64,000 bases of DNA from Roseococcus suduntuyensis (GTDB taxonomy: Bacteria > Pseudomonadota > Alphaproteobacteria > Acetobacterales > Acetobacteraceae). The stretch is from positions 620,001 to 684,000 of the forward strand of contig NZ_JACIDJ010000002.1 in the NCBI RefSeq assembly GCF_014196305.1. Reading direction: 5' to 3'. Position numbers and translations under genes: made by a program. The notes under the pieces are model-generated. The model saw only the letters and a program-made list of their open reading frames with translations. It was not told the origin of the DNA and searched no databases. Below, one piece after another: positions 9,425 through 18,726 of this stretch (position 1 is the stretch's first letter; each line of letters opens with the position of its first letter).

Positions 9425-10783
9425 ATGGCGTCCTTCGCCCCCTTCGCCGGGATGCGCGTGGCCGTGGTGGGGCTCGGCCGCGCCGGGCTGCCGGCCGCGC
9501 GGCGACTGGCCGAATGGGGCGCGGAGGTGACGGCGTGGGATGACCGCGAGGGGGCGCGGGCGGAGGCCGTCGGGCTGCGGGTCGCGGACCCCGCCGCAGG
9601 CTTCGATTTCGACGCGCTGCTGCTCTCGCCGGGCATTCCGCACCTGCTGCCGCAGCCCCACCCGGCGGCGGTCGCCGCGCGCGCGGCGGGCCGGCCCGTG
9701 CTGAGCGATGTGGAGTTCCTCTATCGCGCCGTGCGCGCCAGCGGTTCGCGCGCGCGCTTCGCGGGCATCACCGGCACCAATGGCAAGAGCACGACCACGG
9801 CGCTGCTGGGCCACCTGCTGGAACGCGCCGGCATGGCCTGCGCCGTGGGCGGCAATCTGGGCCCGGCGGCGCTGGACATGCCGCTGCTGGGCGATGACGG
9901 CGTGTATGTGCTGGAGATGTCCTCCTACATGCTGGAGCGAATCGAAACGCTTCGATTCAACTGCGCCGCGATGCTGAACCTCAGCCCCGACCATCTGGAC
10001 CGGCATGGCGACATGGCGGGCTACTTCGCCGCCAAGGCGCGTATCTTCGCGCGGCAGGAGGCGGGCGACGTGGCGGTGCTGGGCCAGGGCGACGACCACA
10101 CGCGCGGGCTGGCCCAGGGGCTGGCCGGGCGCGTCGTGCCGCTCGGCCCCGGTGGCGTCTGGTGGGAGGGTTCCCTGCTGCGCGACGGCGCCGGCGTCAT
10201 CGCGGACCTCGCCGCCTGCCCCACCTTGCCCGGCGCGCACAACGCGCAGAATGCGGCGGCCGCCTGCGGCATGGCGCTGGCACTCGGCGTGTCGCGCGCC
10301 ACGCTGGCCGAGGGGCTTTCCACCTATCCCGGCCTGCCGCACCGGCAGGAGGTGGTGCGGCGCATCGGCCCCGTCGCCTTCGTGAATGACAGCAAGGCCA
10401 CCAATGCCGACAGCACGGCCTGGGCGCTCTCCTCCTATCCGCGCGTGGTCTGGATCGCGGGCGGGATGGGCAAGGCGGGCGGCATCGAGCCCCTTTCCCC
10501 CCTGTTCGACCGCGTGGCCGAGGCCTTCCTGATCGGCCGCGACGCCGCCGAATTCGCCACCACCCTGGCCGCGCATGGCGTGCGGCACCGGCTTTGCGGC
10601 ACGCTGGAGGCGGCGGTGCCGCTGGCCGCGCAGGCCGCCATGTCGGGTGCGGCGGAGGTGGTGCTGCTCTCGCCCGCCGCCGCCTCCTGGGACCAGTTCA
10701 CGGGCTTCGACGCGCGGGGCGATGCCTTCCGCGCCATGGTCGCCGCCCTCGATGCCCCCTTGCCGGAAAGTATGCCCGCATGA
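9425..10783 (+). CDS. murD: UDP-MurNAc-L-Ala:D-glutamate ligase
   Basis: 452 residues; adds D-glutamate to UDP-MurNAc-L-Ala in the cytoplasm. An N-terminal Rossmann-like domain (VAVVGLGRAGLPAA) binds the UDP part. The P-loop is GITGTNGKSTTTALL near 114-128, followed by a central segment NLSPDHLDRHGDM near 185 and the C-terminal ligase domain with FVNDSKATNAD near 319. A ribosome binding site (GGGGGAAGATCC) precedes the ATG. It overlaps ftsW by ATGA. Confidence 0.97.
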   Translation: MASFAPFAGMRVAVVGLGRAGLPAARRLAEWGAEVTAWDDREGARAEAVGLRVADPAAGFDFDALLLSPGIPHLLPQPHPAAVAARAAGRPVLSDVEFLYRAVRASGSRARFAGITGTNGKSTTTALLGHLLERAGMACAVGGNLGPAALDMPLLGDDGVYVLEMSSYMLERIETLRFNCAAMLNLSPDHLDRHGDMAGYFAAKARIFARQEAGDVAVLGQGDDHTRGLAQGLAGRVVPLGPGGVWWEGSLLRDGAGVIADLAACPTLPGAHNAQNAAAACGMALALGVSRATLAEGLSTYPGLPHRQEVVRRIGPVAFVNDSKATNADSTAWALSSYPRVVWIAGGMGKAGGIEPLSPLFDRVAEAFLIGRDAAEFATTLAAHGVRHRLCGTLEAAVPLAAQAAMSGAAEVVLLSPAAASWDQFTGFDARGDAFRAMVAALDAPLPESMPA

Positions 10784-11943
10784 GCCTCGTCCGCGTGGAC
10801 CATTCGACGGTGGGGCGCTGGTGGGCCAGCCTGGACCGCTGGACACTCGCCGCGCTGCTGGCGCTGGTGGGCATCGGCTATGTGATGATGCTCTCGGCCT
10901 CGCCGGCGGTGGCCGAGCGGATCGGGGCCTCTTCCCGCCACATGTTCCTCACGCGCCAGGTGGTTTATTCGATGATCGCCGTCATCGTGATGGTGGGCGT
11001 CTCCATGCTGCCGGTGAAGTGGGTGCTGCGCGCGGCCATGCTGGGCGCGCTGGGGGCGCTGGCGCTGACGGCAGCGACGCTGGTCATCGGCACCGAGATC
11101 AAGGGCGCGCGGCGCTGGATCTCCTTCCCCGGCGGTTCGCTGCAGCCCACCGAATTCCTGAAGCCCTGCCTGGCCGTGGCCGTGGCCTGGCTGCTGGCGG
11201 AAGGCAAGCGCGAGGGGCGTTTCCCCGGCCTGCTCATCGCCATCGCGCTGATCGGCGGCGTCTCCTGGCTGATGAAGCAGCAGCCCGATATCGGCATGCT
11301 GGCCGTCATCGTGGCGGTGTTCCTCGCGCAGGTCTTCGTCTCGGGCATCAACCTGATGTGGGTGGTGGCCGGCGCGGGCGCGGTGGTGGGGATGGCGGTG
11401 CTGGCCTTCACCCTGCATGGCCATGTGCGCTCCCGCATCCAACGCTTCCTCAACCCGGAATCGGGCGACAATTTCCAGATCCGCATGTCGCTGGAGGCCT
11501 TCGGCAATGGCGGCATGTTCGGCCGCGGCCCCGGCGAGGGCCGCGTGAAGGACGTGCTGCCCGACGCCCATGCGGATTTCGTCTTCCCCGTGGCGGCGGA
11601 GGAATTCGGCCTCATCACCTGCCTGCTGATCCTGGGCCTGTTCGCCTTCATCGTGCTGCGCGGCCTCTGGCGCCTGATGGACGAGCGGGACGTGTTCGTG
11701 AGCCTGGCGGCCACGGGCCTGCTGGTGCAGTTCGGGCTGCAGGCCTTCATCAACATGGGAAGCTCGCTGCACCTGATCCCGACCAAGGGGATGACCTTGC
11801 CCTTCGTGAGCTATGGCGGTTCCTCGGTGGTGGCGCTGGCGCTCGGCATGGGCTTCCTGCTGGCGCTGACGCGGCGGCGCCCCGCGCGGGGCGAGGAAGC
11901 CAACCCCTTCACGGCGGGGCTTCGCGCCCCCTTCCCCACGTGA
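10780..11943 (+). CDS. ftsW: Septal peptidoglycan polymerase FtsW (SEDS family)
   Basis: 387 residues; membrane glycosyltransferase that polymerises lipid II at the septum together with FtsI. About ten hydrophobic segments are present. SEDS hallmarks are KGARRWISFPGGSLQPTE near 107, GDNFQIRMSLEAFGNGG near 228, and the large periplasmic loop PDAHADFVFPVAAEEFG near 262 with its conserved Asp. The start at 10780 overlaps murD by ATGA; longer in-frame starts would lie inside murD. murG begins 2 bases after the stop. Confidence 0.96.
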   Translation: MSLVRVDHSTVGRWWASLDRWTLAALLALVGIGYVMMLSASPAVAERIGASSRHMFLTRQVVYSMIAVIVMVGVSMLPVKWVLRAAMLGALGALALTAATLVIGTEIKGARRWISFPGGSLQPTEFLKPCLAVAVAWLLAEGKREGRFPGLLIAIALIGGVSWLMKQQPDIGMLAVIVAVFLAQVFVSGINLMWVVAGAGAVVGMAVLAFTLHGHVRSRIQRFLNPESGDNFQIRMSLEAFGNGGMFGRGPGEGRVKDVLPDAHADFVFPVAAEEFGLITCLLILGLFAFIVLRGLWRLMDERDVFVSLAATGLLVQFGLQAFINMGSSLHLIPTKGMTLPFVSYGGSSVVALALGMGFLLALTRRRPARGEEANPFTAGLRAPFPT

Positions 11944-11945
11944 CC

Positions 11946-13076
11946 ATGCGCGGACCCGCCATCCGCCCCATCGCCATCGCCGCCGGCGGCACGGGGGGGC
12001 ACCTGTTCCCGGCCGAGGCGCTGGCCGCCGAACTCATGGCGCGCGGGCAGCGGGTTGTGCTGTTCACCGATGCGCGCTCCGCCGCGTTTGACAGCCCGGC
12101 CTTCGCCTCGGCGGAACGCTTCGTGCTGAAGGGCGCGGGCATCGCGGGGCGGGGTGTCGTGAAGGGGCTGCGCGGCGCGGCCCAACTCGCCGCCGGCACG
12201 CTGACGGCGCGGCGGTTGCTGAAGCAGCTGGACGCGGCGGCGGTGGTGGGCTTTGGTGGCTACCCCTCCATCCCGCCCGCGCTGGCCGCGCTGACGCTCG
12301 GGCGCCGCCGCCCCGCCTTGGTGCTGCACGAGCAGAATGGCGTGCTGGGCCGCGCCAACCGGGCATTGGCGAAGCGGGCGGATTTGCTGGCGCTCGCTTA
12401 TGCCCGCACGGCGCGGGTGCCCGCGGGTGCGCGCACGCAACATGTGGGCAACCCGGTGCGGCCCGCCCTGGCCGCGCTGGTGGGCCAGCCCTACCCGCCG
12501 ACGACGGGCGCGCTGCGGCTGCTGGTCATCGGCGGTTCGCTGGGGGCGCGGGTGTTCTCGGACCTGATCCCGCCCGCCATCGCCGCCCTGCCGGATTCGC
12601 TGCGGGCGCGGCTGCTGGTGGCCCAGCAGGTGCGCGTGGAGGACCAGGAGCGCGTGCGCGCGGCCTATGCCGACACGGGCATTCCGGTGGAGCTCTCGCC
12701 CTTTTTCCCCGACATCGCGGTGCGGCTTTCGGGGGCACATCTCGTCATCGCGCGGGCCGGCGCCTCCACGGTGGCGGAACTCGCCTGCGCGGGGCGGCCT
12801 TCGCTGTTGATTCCGCTGCCCTCCGCCATTGACGACCACCAGCGGGCCAATGCGGCCGCGCTGGCCGAAAGCGGGGCCGCGCAGGTGCTGCTCCAGCCCG
12901 GGCTGACACCGGAGGTTCTGGGGGCTGCGCTGGCGGCCTGGCTCGACGCGCCGGAAAGGCTTGCCGAAGCGGCCCGACATGCGGCAAGCCTCGCCCGACC
13001 CCAGGCGGCGCGGGAATTGGCCGACGCCGTGCTCGACTGCGCCGCGCGCACCACCTCTGTCCAGGAGCCTCGCTGA
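11946..13076 (+). CDS. murG: Lipid II synthase (GlcNAc transferase) MurG
   Basis: 376 residues; peripheral GT28 glycosyltransferase that adds GlcNAc to lipid I on the cytoplasmic face of the membrane. The N-terminal glycine loop [16 protein letters not shown] lies near residues 12-27, [12 protein letters not shown] near 128, and the donor-binding region [18 protein letters not shown] near 269. The ATG at 11946 is the first after the ftsW stop. The stop forms a TGATG junction not with murC itself but with a mini-ORF that repeats the murC start. Confidence 0.97.
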   Translation: MRGPAIRPIAIAAGGTGGHLFPAEALAAELMARGQRVVLFTDARSAAFDSPAFASAERFVLKGAGIAGRGVVKGLRGAAQLAAGTLTARRLLKQLDAAAVVGFGGYPSIPPALAALTLGRRRPALVLHEQNGVLGRANRALAKRADLLALAYARTARVPAGARTQHVGNPVRPALAALVGQPYPPTTGALRLLVIGGSLGARVFSDLIPPAIAALPDSLRARLLVAQQVRVEDQERVRAAYADTGIPVELSPFFPDIAVRLSGAHLVIARAGASTVAELACAGRPSLLIPLPSAIDDHQRANAAALAESGAAQVLLQPGLTPEVLGAALAAWLDAPERLAEAARHAASLARPQAARELADAVLDCAARTTSVQEPR

Positions 13077-13159
13077 TGCGCGCGCTGCCACTCTCGATCG
13101 GGACCATCCATTTTGTTGGAATCGCCCCCCGCGGAGCGGGCCAAGGAAAGGGCCGCTGA
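13076..13159 (+). CDS. 27-residue mini-ORF duplicating the MurC N-terminus
   Basis: This frame opens in a TGATG overlap with the murG stop and closes in a TGATG overlap with the murC start. Its first 16 residues, [16 protein letters not shown], are identical to MurC residues 1-16, but seven of the 16 codons differ from murC at the third base and none differs in amino acid. It then diverges into [11 protein letters not shown] and stops. AGGAG lies 8 bases before its ATG, and AAGGAAAG precedes the murC ATG. It may be a translational-coupling leader or a remnant of a start lost in a recombination event. Expression is not shown by the sequence. Confidence 0.6.
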   Translation: MRALPLSIGTIHFVGIAPRGAGQGKGR

Positions 13160-14601
13160 TGCGCGCGCTCCCTCTCTCCATCGGGACCATCCACTTCGTC
13201 GGCATCGGCGGTATCGGCATGTCCGGCATCGCCGAGGTGCTGCACAATCTCGGCTATTCCGTGCAGGGCAGCGACATCGCGGAGGGCTACAACGTGGCCC
13301 GCCTGCGCGAGGCCGGCATTCCCGTCATGGTGGGCCATGCGGCCGAGAACCTGGGTGCGGCGCAGGTCGTCGTCGTCTCCACCGCCGTGAAGCGGGACAA
13401 CCCCGAGGTCCAGGCCGCGCGCGCCCGCCTGCTGCCCGTGGTGCGCCGCGCCGAGATGCTGGCGGAGCTGATGCGCCTCAAATGGGGCATCGCCGTCGGG
13501 GGCACCCATGGCAAGACGACGACGACGAGCCTCGTCGCCGCGGTGCTGGAGGCCGCGCGCCTCGACCCCACCGTCATCAATGGCGGCATCATCAACGCCT
13601 ATGGCACCAACACCCGCATGGGCACCGGCGAATGGATGGTGGTCGAGGCCGATGAGAGCGATGGCAGCTTCCTGCGCCTGCCCTCCACCGTCGCCATCGT
13701 CACCAACATGGACGCCGAGCACCTGGACCACTGGGGCACCGAGGAGGCGATGCGCGAGGGCTACGCGCAGTTCGTCGGCAACATCCCCTTCTACGGCTTC
13801 GCGGTGCTCTGCGTGGACCACCCGGCGGTGCAGGCCATGATCCCACGCCTGGATCGGCGCCTCGTCACCTACGGCTTCTCGCCCCAGGCCGATGTGCGGG
13901 CCGAGAAGCTGCTGACCGACCGCATGGGCGCGACCTTCGAGGTCTCCGTGCAGGACCGCGTGAGCAAGCGCGTCCGCACCATGAAGCCCTTCCGCCTGCC
14001 CATGCTGGGGCAGCACAATGTGCAGAACGCGCTGGCCGCCATCGCGGTCGGCGTCGAGATGGACGTGCCGGAGAACGTGATCCGCGAGGCTCTGGCCGGC
14101 TTCAAGGGCGTGAAGCGCCGCTTCACCCGCGTGGGCGAGACGGGTGGCGTCACCATCATTGACGACTACGGCCACCACCCGGTCGAGATCGCGGCCGTGC
14201 TCAAGGCCGCGCGGCAGGCGGGGGCGCGGGATGTCATCGCCGTTGTGCAGCCGCACCGCTATTCGCGGCTGCAACAGCTCTTCACCGAATTCTGCACCTG
14301 CATGAACGACGCCGGCACCGTGATCGTGGCCGATGTCTATGCGGCGGGCGAAGCGCCCATCGAGGGCATGGACAAGGATGGGCTGGTGGAGGGGCTGCGC
14401 GCGCGCGGCCATCGCAGCGTGGTGCCGCTGGCCGCCCCGGACCACCTGCCGGAGATGATCCACGCCATCGCCCGCCCCGGCGACTATGTCGTGTGCCTGG
14501 GGGCCGGCAGCATCACCAACTGGGCGCATGCGCTGCCGCAGCAACTGGGCGAGTTGCAGGCCAAGGCGGGCGCGCGTGTCGCGCCGCTGCGCCGTGCTTG
14601 A
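13159..14601 (+). CDS. murC: UDP-N-acetylmuramate:L-alanine ligase
   Basis: 480 residues; first amino-acid ligase of stem-peptide synthesis, joining L-alanine to UDP-MurNAc. It has the N-terminal glycine-rich loop [17 protein letters not shown] (residues 12-28), the P-loop [11 protein letters not shown] near 115-125, the central ESDGSF block near 171 and [12 protein letters not shown] near 332 in the C-terminal domain. The ATG at 13159 was chosen because a full-length protein follows; the ATG 83 bases upstream starts the duplicate mini-ORF and stops before reaching it. murB follows after 4 bases. Confidence 0.97.
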   Translation: MRALPLSIGTIHFVGIGGIGMSGIAEVLHNLGYSVQGSDIAEGYNVARLREAGIPVMVGHAAENLGAAQVVVVSTAVKRDNPEVQAARARLLPVVRRAEMLAELMRLKWGIAVGGTHGKTTTTSLVAAVLEAARLDPTVINGGIINAYGTNTRMGTGEWMVVEADESDGSFLRLPSTVAIVTNMDAEHLDHWGTEEAMREGYAQFVGNIPFYGFAVLCVDHPAVQAMIPRLDRRLVTYGFSPQADVRAEKLLTDRMGATFEVSVQDRVSKRVRTMKPFRLPMLGQHNVQNALAAIAVGVEMDVPENVIREALAGFKGVKRRFTRVGETGGVTIIDDYGHHPVEIAAVLKAARQAGARDVIAVVQPHRYSRLQQLFTEFCTCMNDAGTVIVADVYAAGEAPIEGMDKDGLVEGLRARGHRSVVPLAAPDHLPEMIHAIARPGDYVVCLGAGSITNWAHALPQQLGELQAKAGARVAPLRRA

Positions 14602-14605
14602 CGCC

Positions 14606-15478
14606 ATGCCCAAGCTGCGCGGCCGTCTCGACTTCGACGCGCCGCTGGCCCCCTTCACCTGGTTCCGCGTGGGCGGGCCGGCGGAGCGGCTGGCACGCCC
14701 GGCCGATGCCGAGGACCTGCTGGCGCTGCTGGCCGAGGAGGCGGGGCCGGTGACGGTGCTGGGCGCGGCGTCCAACCTCATCATCCGCGATGGCGGCATT
14801 CGGGGCCTGGTGCTGCGCCTGCCCGCGCGCGGGTTCGGCGCCGTCGAGGTGCAGTCCGATGGCGTGGTGGCGGGCGCGGCCGCGCTGGATGCGACCATCG
14901 CCGAGCACGCGGCGGCGGCGGGGCTGTCGGGGCTGGAATTCCTCTGCGGCATTCCGGGCAGCCTGGGCGGCGCGGTGGCGATGAATGCCGGCGCCTATGG
15001 GCGCGAAATACGTGACGTGTTGGACTGGGCAGAGATTGCCACGCCCAACGGGCTGCTGCGGCTGGATGCGGCGGGGCTGCGCCTGGACTACCGGCATGCG
15101 GAACTGCCCGCGCGCGGCGTGGTGGTGCGCGCCCGGCTGCGCGCCGAACCCGGCGATGCTTCCGCCATCGCCGCCCGCATGGCGGACATCCGCGCGGCGC
15201 GCGAGGCCACGCAGCCCGTGCGCGCGCGCACCGGCGGCAGCACCTTCCGCAACCCGGAAGGCCACAAGGCCTGGGCGCTGATTGACGCCGCCGGTTGCCG
15301 GGGCCTCACGCTGGGCGGCGCGCAGGTGAGCGAGAAGCACTGCAACTTCCTGCTCAACACCGGCGGCGCCACGGCGGCGGAGCTTGAGGCGCTGGGCGAG
15401 GCGGTGCGCGCGCGGGTGCTGGCGCATTCGGGCATCGCGCTGGAATGGGAAATCAAGCGGCTGGGAGAGGTTGCATGA
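14606..15478 (+). CDS. murB: UDP-N-acetylenolpyruvoylglucosamine reductase
   Basis: 290 residues; FAD- and NADPH-dependent enzyme that reduces the enolpyruvyl ether to give UDP-MurNAc. FAD-binding segments are FTWFRVGGPAERL near 16-28, LGAASNLIIRDGG near 52 and GIPGSLGGAVAMNAGAYG near 115. TGGSTFRNPEGHKAW near 210 carries the serine expected as proton donor. The ATG at 14606 was chosen; an in-frame GTG at 14594 inside the murC end would add four residues. The stop overlaps the first ATG of the tandem leader units upstream of ddl. Confidence 0.95.
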   Translation: MPKLRGRLDFDAPLAPFTWFRVGGPAERLARPADAEDLLALLAEEAGPVTVLGAASNLIIRDGGIRGLVLRLPARGFGAVEVQSDGVVAGAAALDATIAEHAAAAGLSGLEFLCGIPGSLGGAVAMNAGAYGREIRDVLDWAEIATPNGLLRLDAAGLRLDYRHAELPARGVVVRARLRAEPGDASAIAARMADIRAAREATQPVRARTGGSTFRNPEGHKAWALIDAAGCRGLTLGGAQVSEKHCNFLLNTGGATAAELEALGEAVRARVLAHSGIALEWEIKRLGEVA

Positions 15479-15534
15479 TGGCCACCGATTCACGGCTCCG
15501 GGCCAAGGCCCTCCGCCGATCGGGGGCGGCATGA
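15475..15534 (+). CDS. Leader mini-ORF 1 upstream of ddl (19 aa)
   Basis: Encodes MMATDSRLRAKALRRSGAA, a short basic peptide. Its ATG overlaps the murB stop (ATGATG) and its TGA overlaps the start of the second mini-ORF (ATGA). GGGAGAGG about 5 bases upstream is a plausible ribosome binding site. No homolog is recognised. The likely job, if translated, is to pass ribosomes from murB towards ddl. Confidence 0.45.
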   Translation: MMATDSRLRAKALRRSGAA

Positions 15535-15586
15535 TGGCCACCGATTCACGGCTCCGGGCCGCGGCCCTCCGCCGATCGGGGGCGGC
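15475..15586 (+). repeat. Two tandem 56-bp units between murB and ddl
   Basis: Units 15475-15530 and 15531-15586 are identical except for AA versus GC at one dinucleotide (54 of 56 bases). Each begins ATGATGGCC, ends GATCGGGGGCGGC, and is followed directly by ATGA. The first unit starts on the murB stop and the second ends on the ddl start. Each unit carries its own start, a G-rich sequence before the next start, and a stop that overlaps that start. Because 56 is not a multiple of three, the encoded peptides use successive frames. Confidence 0.95.
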
Positions 15587-15590
15587 ATGA
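15531..15590 (+). CDS. Leader mini-ORF 2 upstream of ddl (19 aa)
   Basis: Encodes MMATDSRLRAAALRRSGAA, differing from mini-ORF 1 only at residue 11 (A for K). Its start overlaps the stop of mini-ORF 1 and its stop overlaps the ddl start, both as ATGA. GGGGGCGG lies just before both this start and the ddl start. It is part of the same tandem duplication. Confidence 0.45.
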   Translation: MMATDSRLRAAALRRSGAA

Positions 15591-16507
15591 CCAAGGTGGC
15601 CGTTCTCCATGGCGGCGTCTCGGCCGAGCGCGAGGTGAGCCTCGCCACCGGCCGCCAGGTGATCCCGGCGCTGGAGGCGGCGGGCTTCACCGTCCTGCCC
15701 ATCGAGGTGACCGAGGATCTCGGCGCCCTCATCGCCACGCTGCGTGCCGAGCGGCCGGACGCCGTGTTCAACGCGTTGCATGGCCGCTTCGGCGAAGATG
15801 GCTGCGTCCAGGGTGTGCTGGACTGGCTCGGTTTGCCCTACACGCATTCGGGCGTGCGCGCCTCCTCCGTCGCCATGGACAAGGGCGCGGCCAAGGCCGT
15901 GTTCCAGGCGCATGGGCTGCCGGTGGCGCAGCACCGCATCGTCTCCCCGGAGGAGCTGGAGCAGGAAGACCCCCTGCCCCGCCCCTATGTGGTGAAGCCG
16001 GTGGATGAGGGCAGCTCGGTCGGCGTCACCATCCTGCGCACGGGCGACAACCGCCGCGCGGAGGTCGCGCGGAGCTGGCGCTTCGGCAGCCGCATCATGG
16101 CCGAAAGCTACGTCCCCGGCCGCGAGATCACGGTGGCCATCATGGGCGACCGGCCGCTGGGTGTGACCGAGATCGCGACCGGCCACGCCTTCTACGACTA
16201 CGAGGCCAAGTATGCGGAAGGCGGCAGCCGCCACCTCCTGCCCGCGCCCATCCATGCCGACATCGCGGCCGAGGCGATGCGCGTGGCCCTGGCCGCCCAC
16301 CAGGCGCTGGGCTGCCGCGGCGTCTCCCGCGCGGATTTCCGCTATGACGACACGGCGGGCGAACCCGGGCGCCTCGTGCTGCTGGAGGTGAACACCCAGC
16401 CGGGCATGACGCCCACCTCGCTGCTGCCCGAACAGGCGGCGCACCAGGGCATTCCCTTCCCCGAGCTCTGCGCCTGGATGGTGCGGGAGGCGCGGCATGG
16501 CGCGTGA
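15587..16507 (+). CDS. ddl: D-alanine--D-alanine ligase
   Basis: 306 residues; ATP-grasp enzyme that makes the D-Ala-D-Ala dipeptide used by MurF. It has VAVLHGGVSAEREVSLATG at residues 4-22, NALHGRFGEDGCVQG near 62 (family HGxxGEDG motif), the ATP-binding VVKPVDEGSSVGV near 136 and the metal-binding LLEVNTQPGMTPTSL near 265. Length is typical of DdlB. Its ATG is the terminal ATGA of the two-unit leader array. It overlaps ftsQ by 11 bases. Confidence 0.97.
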   Translation: MTKVAVLHGGVSAEREVSLATGRQVIPALEAAGFTVLPIEVTEDLGALIATLRAERPDAVFNALHGRFGEDGCVQGVLDWLGLPYTHSGVRASSVAMDKGAAKAVFQAHGLPVAQHRIVSPEELEQEDPLPRPYVVKPVDEGSSVGVTILRTGDNRRAEVARSWRFGSRIMAESYVPGREITVAIMGDRPLGVTEIATGHAFYDYEAKYAEGGSRHLLPAPIHADIAAEAMRVALAAHQALGCRGVSRADFRYDDTAGEPGRLVLLEVNTQPGMTPTSLLPEQAAHQGIPFPELCAWMVREARHGA

Positions 16508-17387
16508 GCCGCGCAAGAAGGTCGCCGTCCGCGCCCGCGCCGCCGCACCCCCGCCGCGCCGGCCTTCCGCCGCCGCGCTGTGGTTTCGCCGGCAGCGGCG
16601 CATCTTGCGCGGCATGGGTTTTGGTTTGCTGGGGCTGGGCGCGCTCGCGGGCCTGGCCTGGGGTGTGGCGCGGATGGACCCCGAGGCGCGGGCGCGGGAT
16701 ACGGCGCTGGCGCTGGTGAATCTGGGGCGCGACCATGGCCTCGTCGTGCAGGAAATCCGCGTCGAGGGGCGGGAATTCACCCCGCGCGAGGCGCTGCTGA
16801 CCGCCATCGGCACCGTGCCCGGCGATGCCATCCTGGATTTCGACCCGGATGCCGCGCGCACGCGACTGATGGAGATCGCCTGGGTGCGGGGCGCGCATGT
16901 GGAACGCCGCCTGCCCGGCACCATCCTGGTGCGGCTGGAGGAACGCCAGGCCTTCGCCATCTGGCAGCAGGACGGGCGCTATTCCGTCATTGACCGCAGC
17001 GGCAACGAGATGGCGAGCGAGCGCTTCGAGGCCTTCGGCCCCCTGCCCTTCGTGGTGGGCGCCGGCGCCAACACCGCCGCCGCCTCCATCGTGGACGTGC
17101 TGCGCCGGCACCCCGCCATCGCGGACCGGGTGGAGGCCGCGGTGCGCGTCTCCGAACGGCGCTGGAATCTGCGCCTGCACAATGGCGCCGACGTGCTGCT
17201 GCCCGAGGGGCATGAGGAAGCGGCGGTGGAACGCCTCGCCACGCTGCAGGCGCAGGACCGGCTGCTCGACCGGCCGCTCGCGGTGGTGGACATGCGCCTG
17301 CCCGACCGCCTGGTGGTCCGCATGCCGCCCGAGGCCCCCGCCACGCCGCCCGCCACCCCCGCGCAAGCCCGGAGACAACGTGGATGA
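16497..17387 (+). CDS. ftsQ: Cell division protein FtsQ
   Basis: 296 residues; bitopic divisome protein that recruits FtsL and FtsB. A basic, Pro-rich cytoplasmic region of about 37 residues is followed by one transmembrane segment near 39-58 (MGFGLLGLGALAGLAWGVA), then a POTRA domain beginning VQEIRVEGREFTPREALL near 83. The FtsQ beta domain follows, with LEERQAFAIWQ. It overlaps ddl by 11 bases and ftsA by ATGA. Confidence 0.94.
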   Translation: MAREPRKKVAVRARAAAPPPRRPSAAALWFRRQRRILRGMGFGLLGLGALAGLAWGVARMDPEARARDTALALVNLGRDHGLVVQEIRVEGREFTPREALLTAIGTVPGDAILDFDPDAARTRLMEIAWVRGAHVERRLPGTILVRLEERQAFAIWQQDGRYSVIDRSGNEMASERFEAFGPLPFVVGAGANTAAASIVDVLRRHPAIADRVEAAVRVSERRWNLRLHNGADVLLPEGHEEAAVERLATLQAQDRLLDRPLAVVDMRLPDRLVVRMPPEAPATPPATPAQARRQRG

Positions 17388-18685
17388 ACGAGATCATTCG
17401 CCACGCCGCCGCCGACACCCCGCCCGCGCGCGGCCTGCGCCTGGGCCGGGCGCGCGCCGGCGCCTTCGGGGTGCTGGACATCGGCACCACCAAGATCGTC
17501 TGCATCATCGCGCGCATCGAGAGCGACGGCACGCCGCGCGCGCTGGGCTTCGGCTGGCAGAAGGCGCGCGGCATCAAGGCCGGCTCCGTCGTGGACATGG
17601 AGGAGGCCGAGCGCAGCATCCGCGCCGCCGTGGCCGGCGCCGAGCAGATGGCCGACACGCGGCTGCAGGGCGTCATCGTCAACCTTTCCTGCGGGCAGCC
17701 GGGCGGGCGCATCCATCACATCGACTGGCCCATCGGCGGGCGGGCGGTGACGGAGGCCGACCTGCGCTCCATTCTCCAAGAAGGCGTGCGCCGGACCCAT
17801 GCCGATGGGCGCGAGGTGGTGCACTGCTTCCCCGCCGGCTTCATGGTGGACGAGACGGGCGGCGTGGAAGACCCGCGCGCCATGGTGTGCGAACGCCTGC
17901 AGGCGCGGCTGCATGTGGTGGACGCGGCCAGCCACGCGCTGTTCAACCTGGGCCAGACGCTGCACCGCTGCGAACTGGAGGCGGAGGAGATGATCGCCTC
18001 GCCCTTCGCGGCCGGGCTTGCGACGCTGGTGGATGATGAGCGCGAGTTGGGCGCCATCTGCGTGGACATGGGCGGCGGCACCACCAGCCTCGCCTGCTTC
18101 GCGGAAGGCCGGCTGCTGCACACGGCGCAGCTTCCCGTGGGCGGCTGGCAGGTGACCAATGATCTGGCGCGCGTGCTGTCCACGCCGATCAGCCACGCGG
18201 AGCGGCTGAAGACCATGCATGGCAGCGTCCTCGAATCCGACGAGGACCGGGGCGAGCTTCTGCCCGTGCCGATGGTGGGCGAGGAGGAGGACCAGATCGC
18301 GCGCATCCCGCGCGAGATGATCGTGAAGATCATGCGCCCGCGCCTGGAGGAAAGCTTCGAACTGCTGCGCGACCGGCTGGAGGCCTCGGGCCTGCCCATG
18401 GAGATGCGCCGCCGCGTGGTGCTGACGGGCGGTGCCAGCCAGGTGATCGGCGTGCGCGAACTGGCCGCCCGCGTGCTGGGCAAGCCGGTGACGGTGCGCC
18501 TCGGCCGCCCGCGAATCGTGCGCGGGCTGCCGGAGACGGCGGCGGGGCCGGCCTTCGCCAGCTGCATCGGGCTGCTGGCCTGGGCCGCGGGCGAGGGGCG
18601 CCCGCTGCTCGACATCACGCCGGGTCCGGCGGCGCCGAAGGGGATGGTGTCGCGTGCCTTCGCCTGGCTGCGCGAAAGATTGTGA
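17384..18685 (+). CDS. ftsA: Cell division protein FtsA
   Basis: 433 residues; actin-like ATPase that tethers FtsZ to the inner membrane. The phosphate-1 loop is [17 protein letters not shown] near 27-43, the phosphate-2 loop is [14 protein letters not shown] near 226, and [14 protein letters not shown] near 345 forms the adenosine loop. The C-terminal AFAWLRERL is the amphipathic membrane-binding helix. The start overlaps ftsQ (ATGA). It is separated from ftsZ by 112 bases with a hairpin and a mini-ORF. Confidence 0.97.
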   Translation: MNEIIRHAAADTPPARGLRLGRARAGAFGVLDIGTTKIVCIIARIESDGTPRALGFGWQKARGIKAGSVVDMEEAERSIRAAVAGAEQMADTRLQGVIVNLSCGQPGGRIHHIDWPIGGRAVTEADLRSILQEGVRRTHADGREVVHCFPAGFMVDETGGVEDPRAMVCERLQARLHVVDAASHALFNLGQTLHRCELEAEEMIASPFAAGLATLVDDERELGAICVDMGGGTTSLACFAEGRLLHTAQLPVGGWQVTNDLARVLSTPISHAERLKTMHGSVLESDEDRGELLPVPMVGEEEDQIARIPREMIVKIMRPRLEESFELLRDRLEASGLPMEMRRRVVLTGGASQVIGVRELAARVLGKPVTVRLGRPRIVRGLPETAAGPAFASCIGLLAWAAGEGRPLLDITPGPAAPKGMVSRAFAWLRERL

Positions 18686-18692
18686 AAACGCG

Positions 18693-18711
18693 AATCCACC
18701 GCCTGTGGATT
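18693..18711 (+). promoter_or_regulatory. Inverted repeat between ftsA and ftsZ, DnaA-box-like
   Basis: AATCCAC (18693-18699) and GTGGATT (18705-18711) form a perfect 7-base inverted repeat with a 5-base loop. The right arm extends to TGTGGATTA, one base off the reverse complement of the DnaA-box consensus TTWTNCACA. It could be an operator or a 5'-UTR hairpin of an internal ftsZ transcript. This gap is AT-richer than the surrounding genes. Confidence 0.35.
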
Positions 18712-18726
18712 ATGTGGAACACGGGG

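Noticed and set aside
12745-14952. A 735-codon minus-strand frame over murG, murC and murB
   Set aside because: Antisense shadow with repetitive composition; the sense genes are unambiguous.
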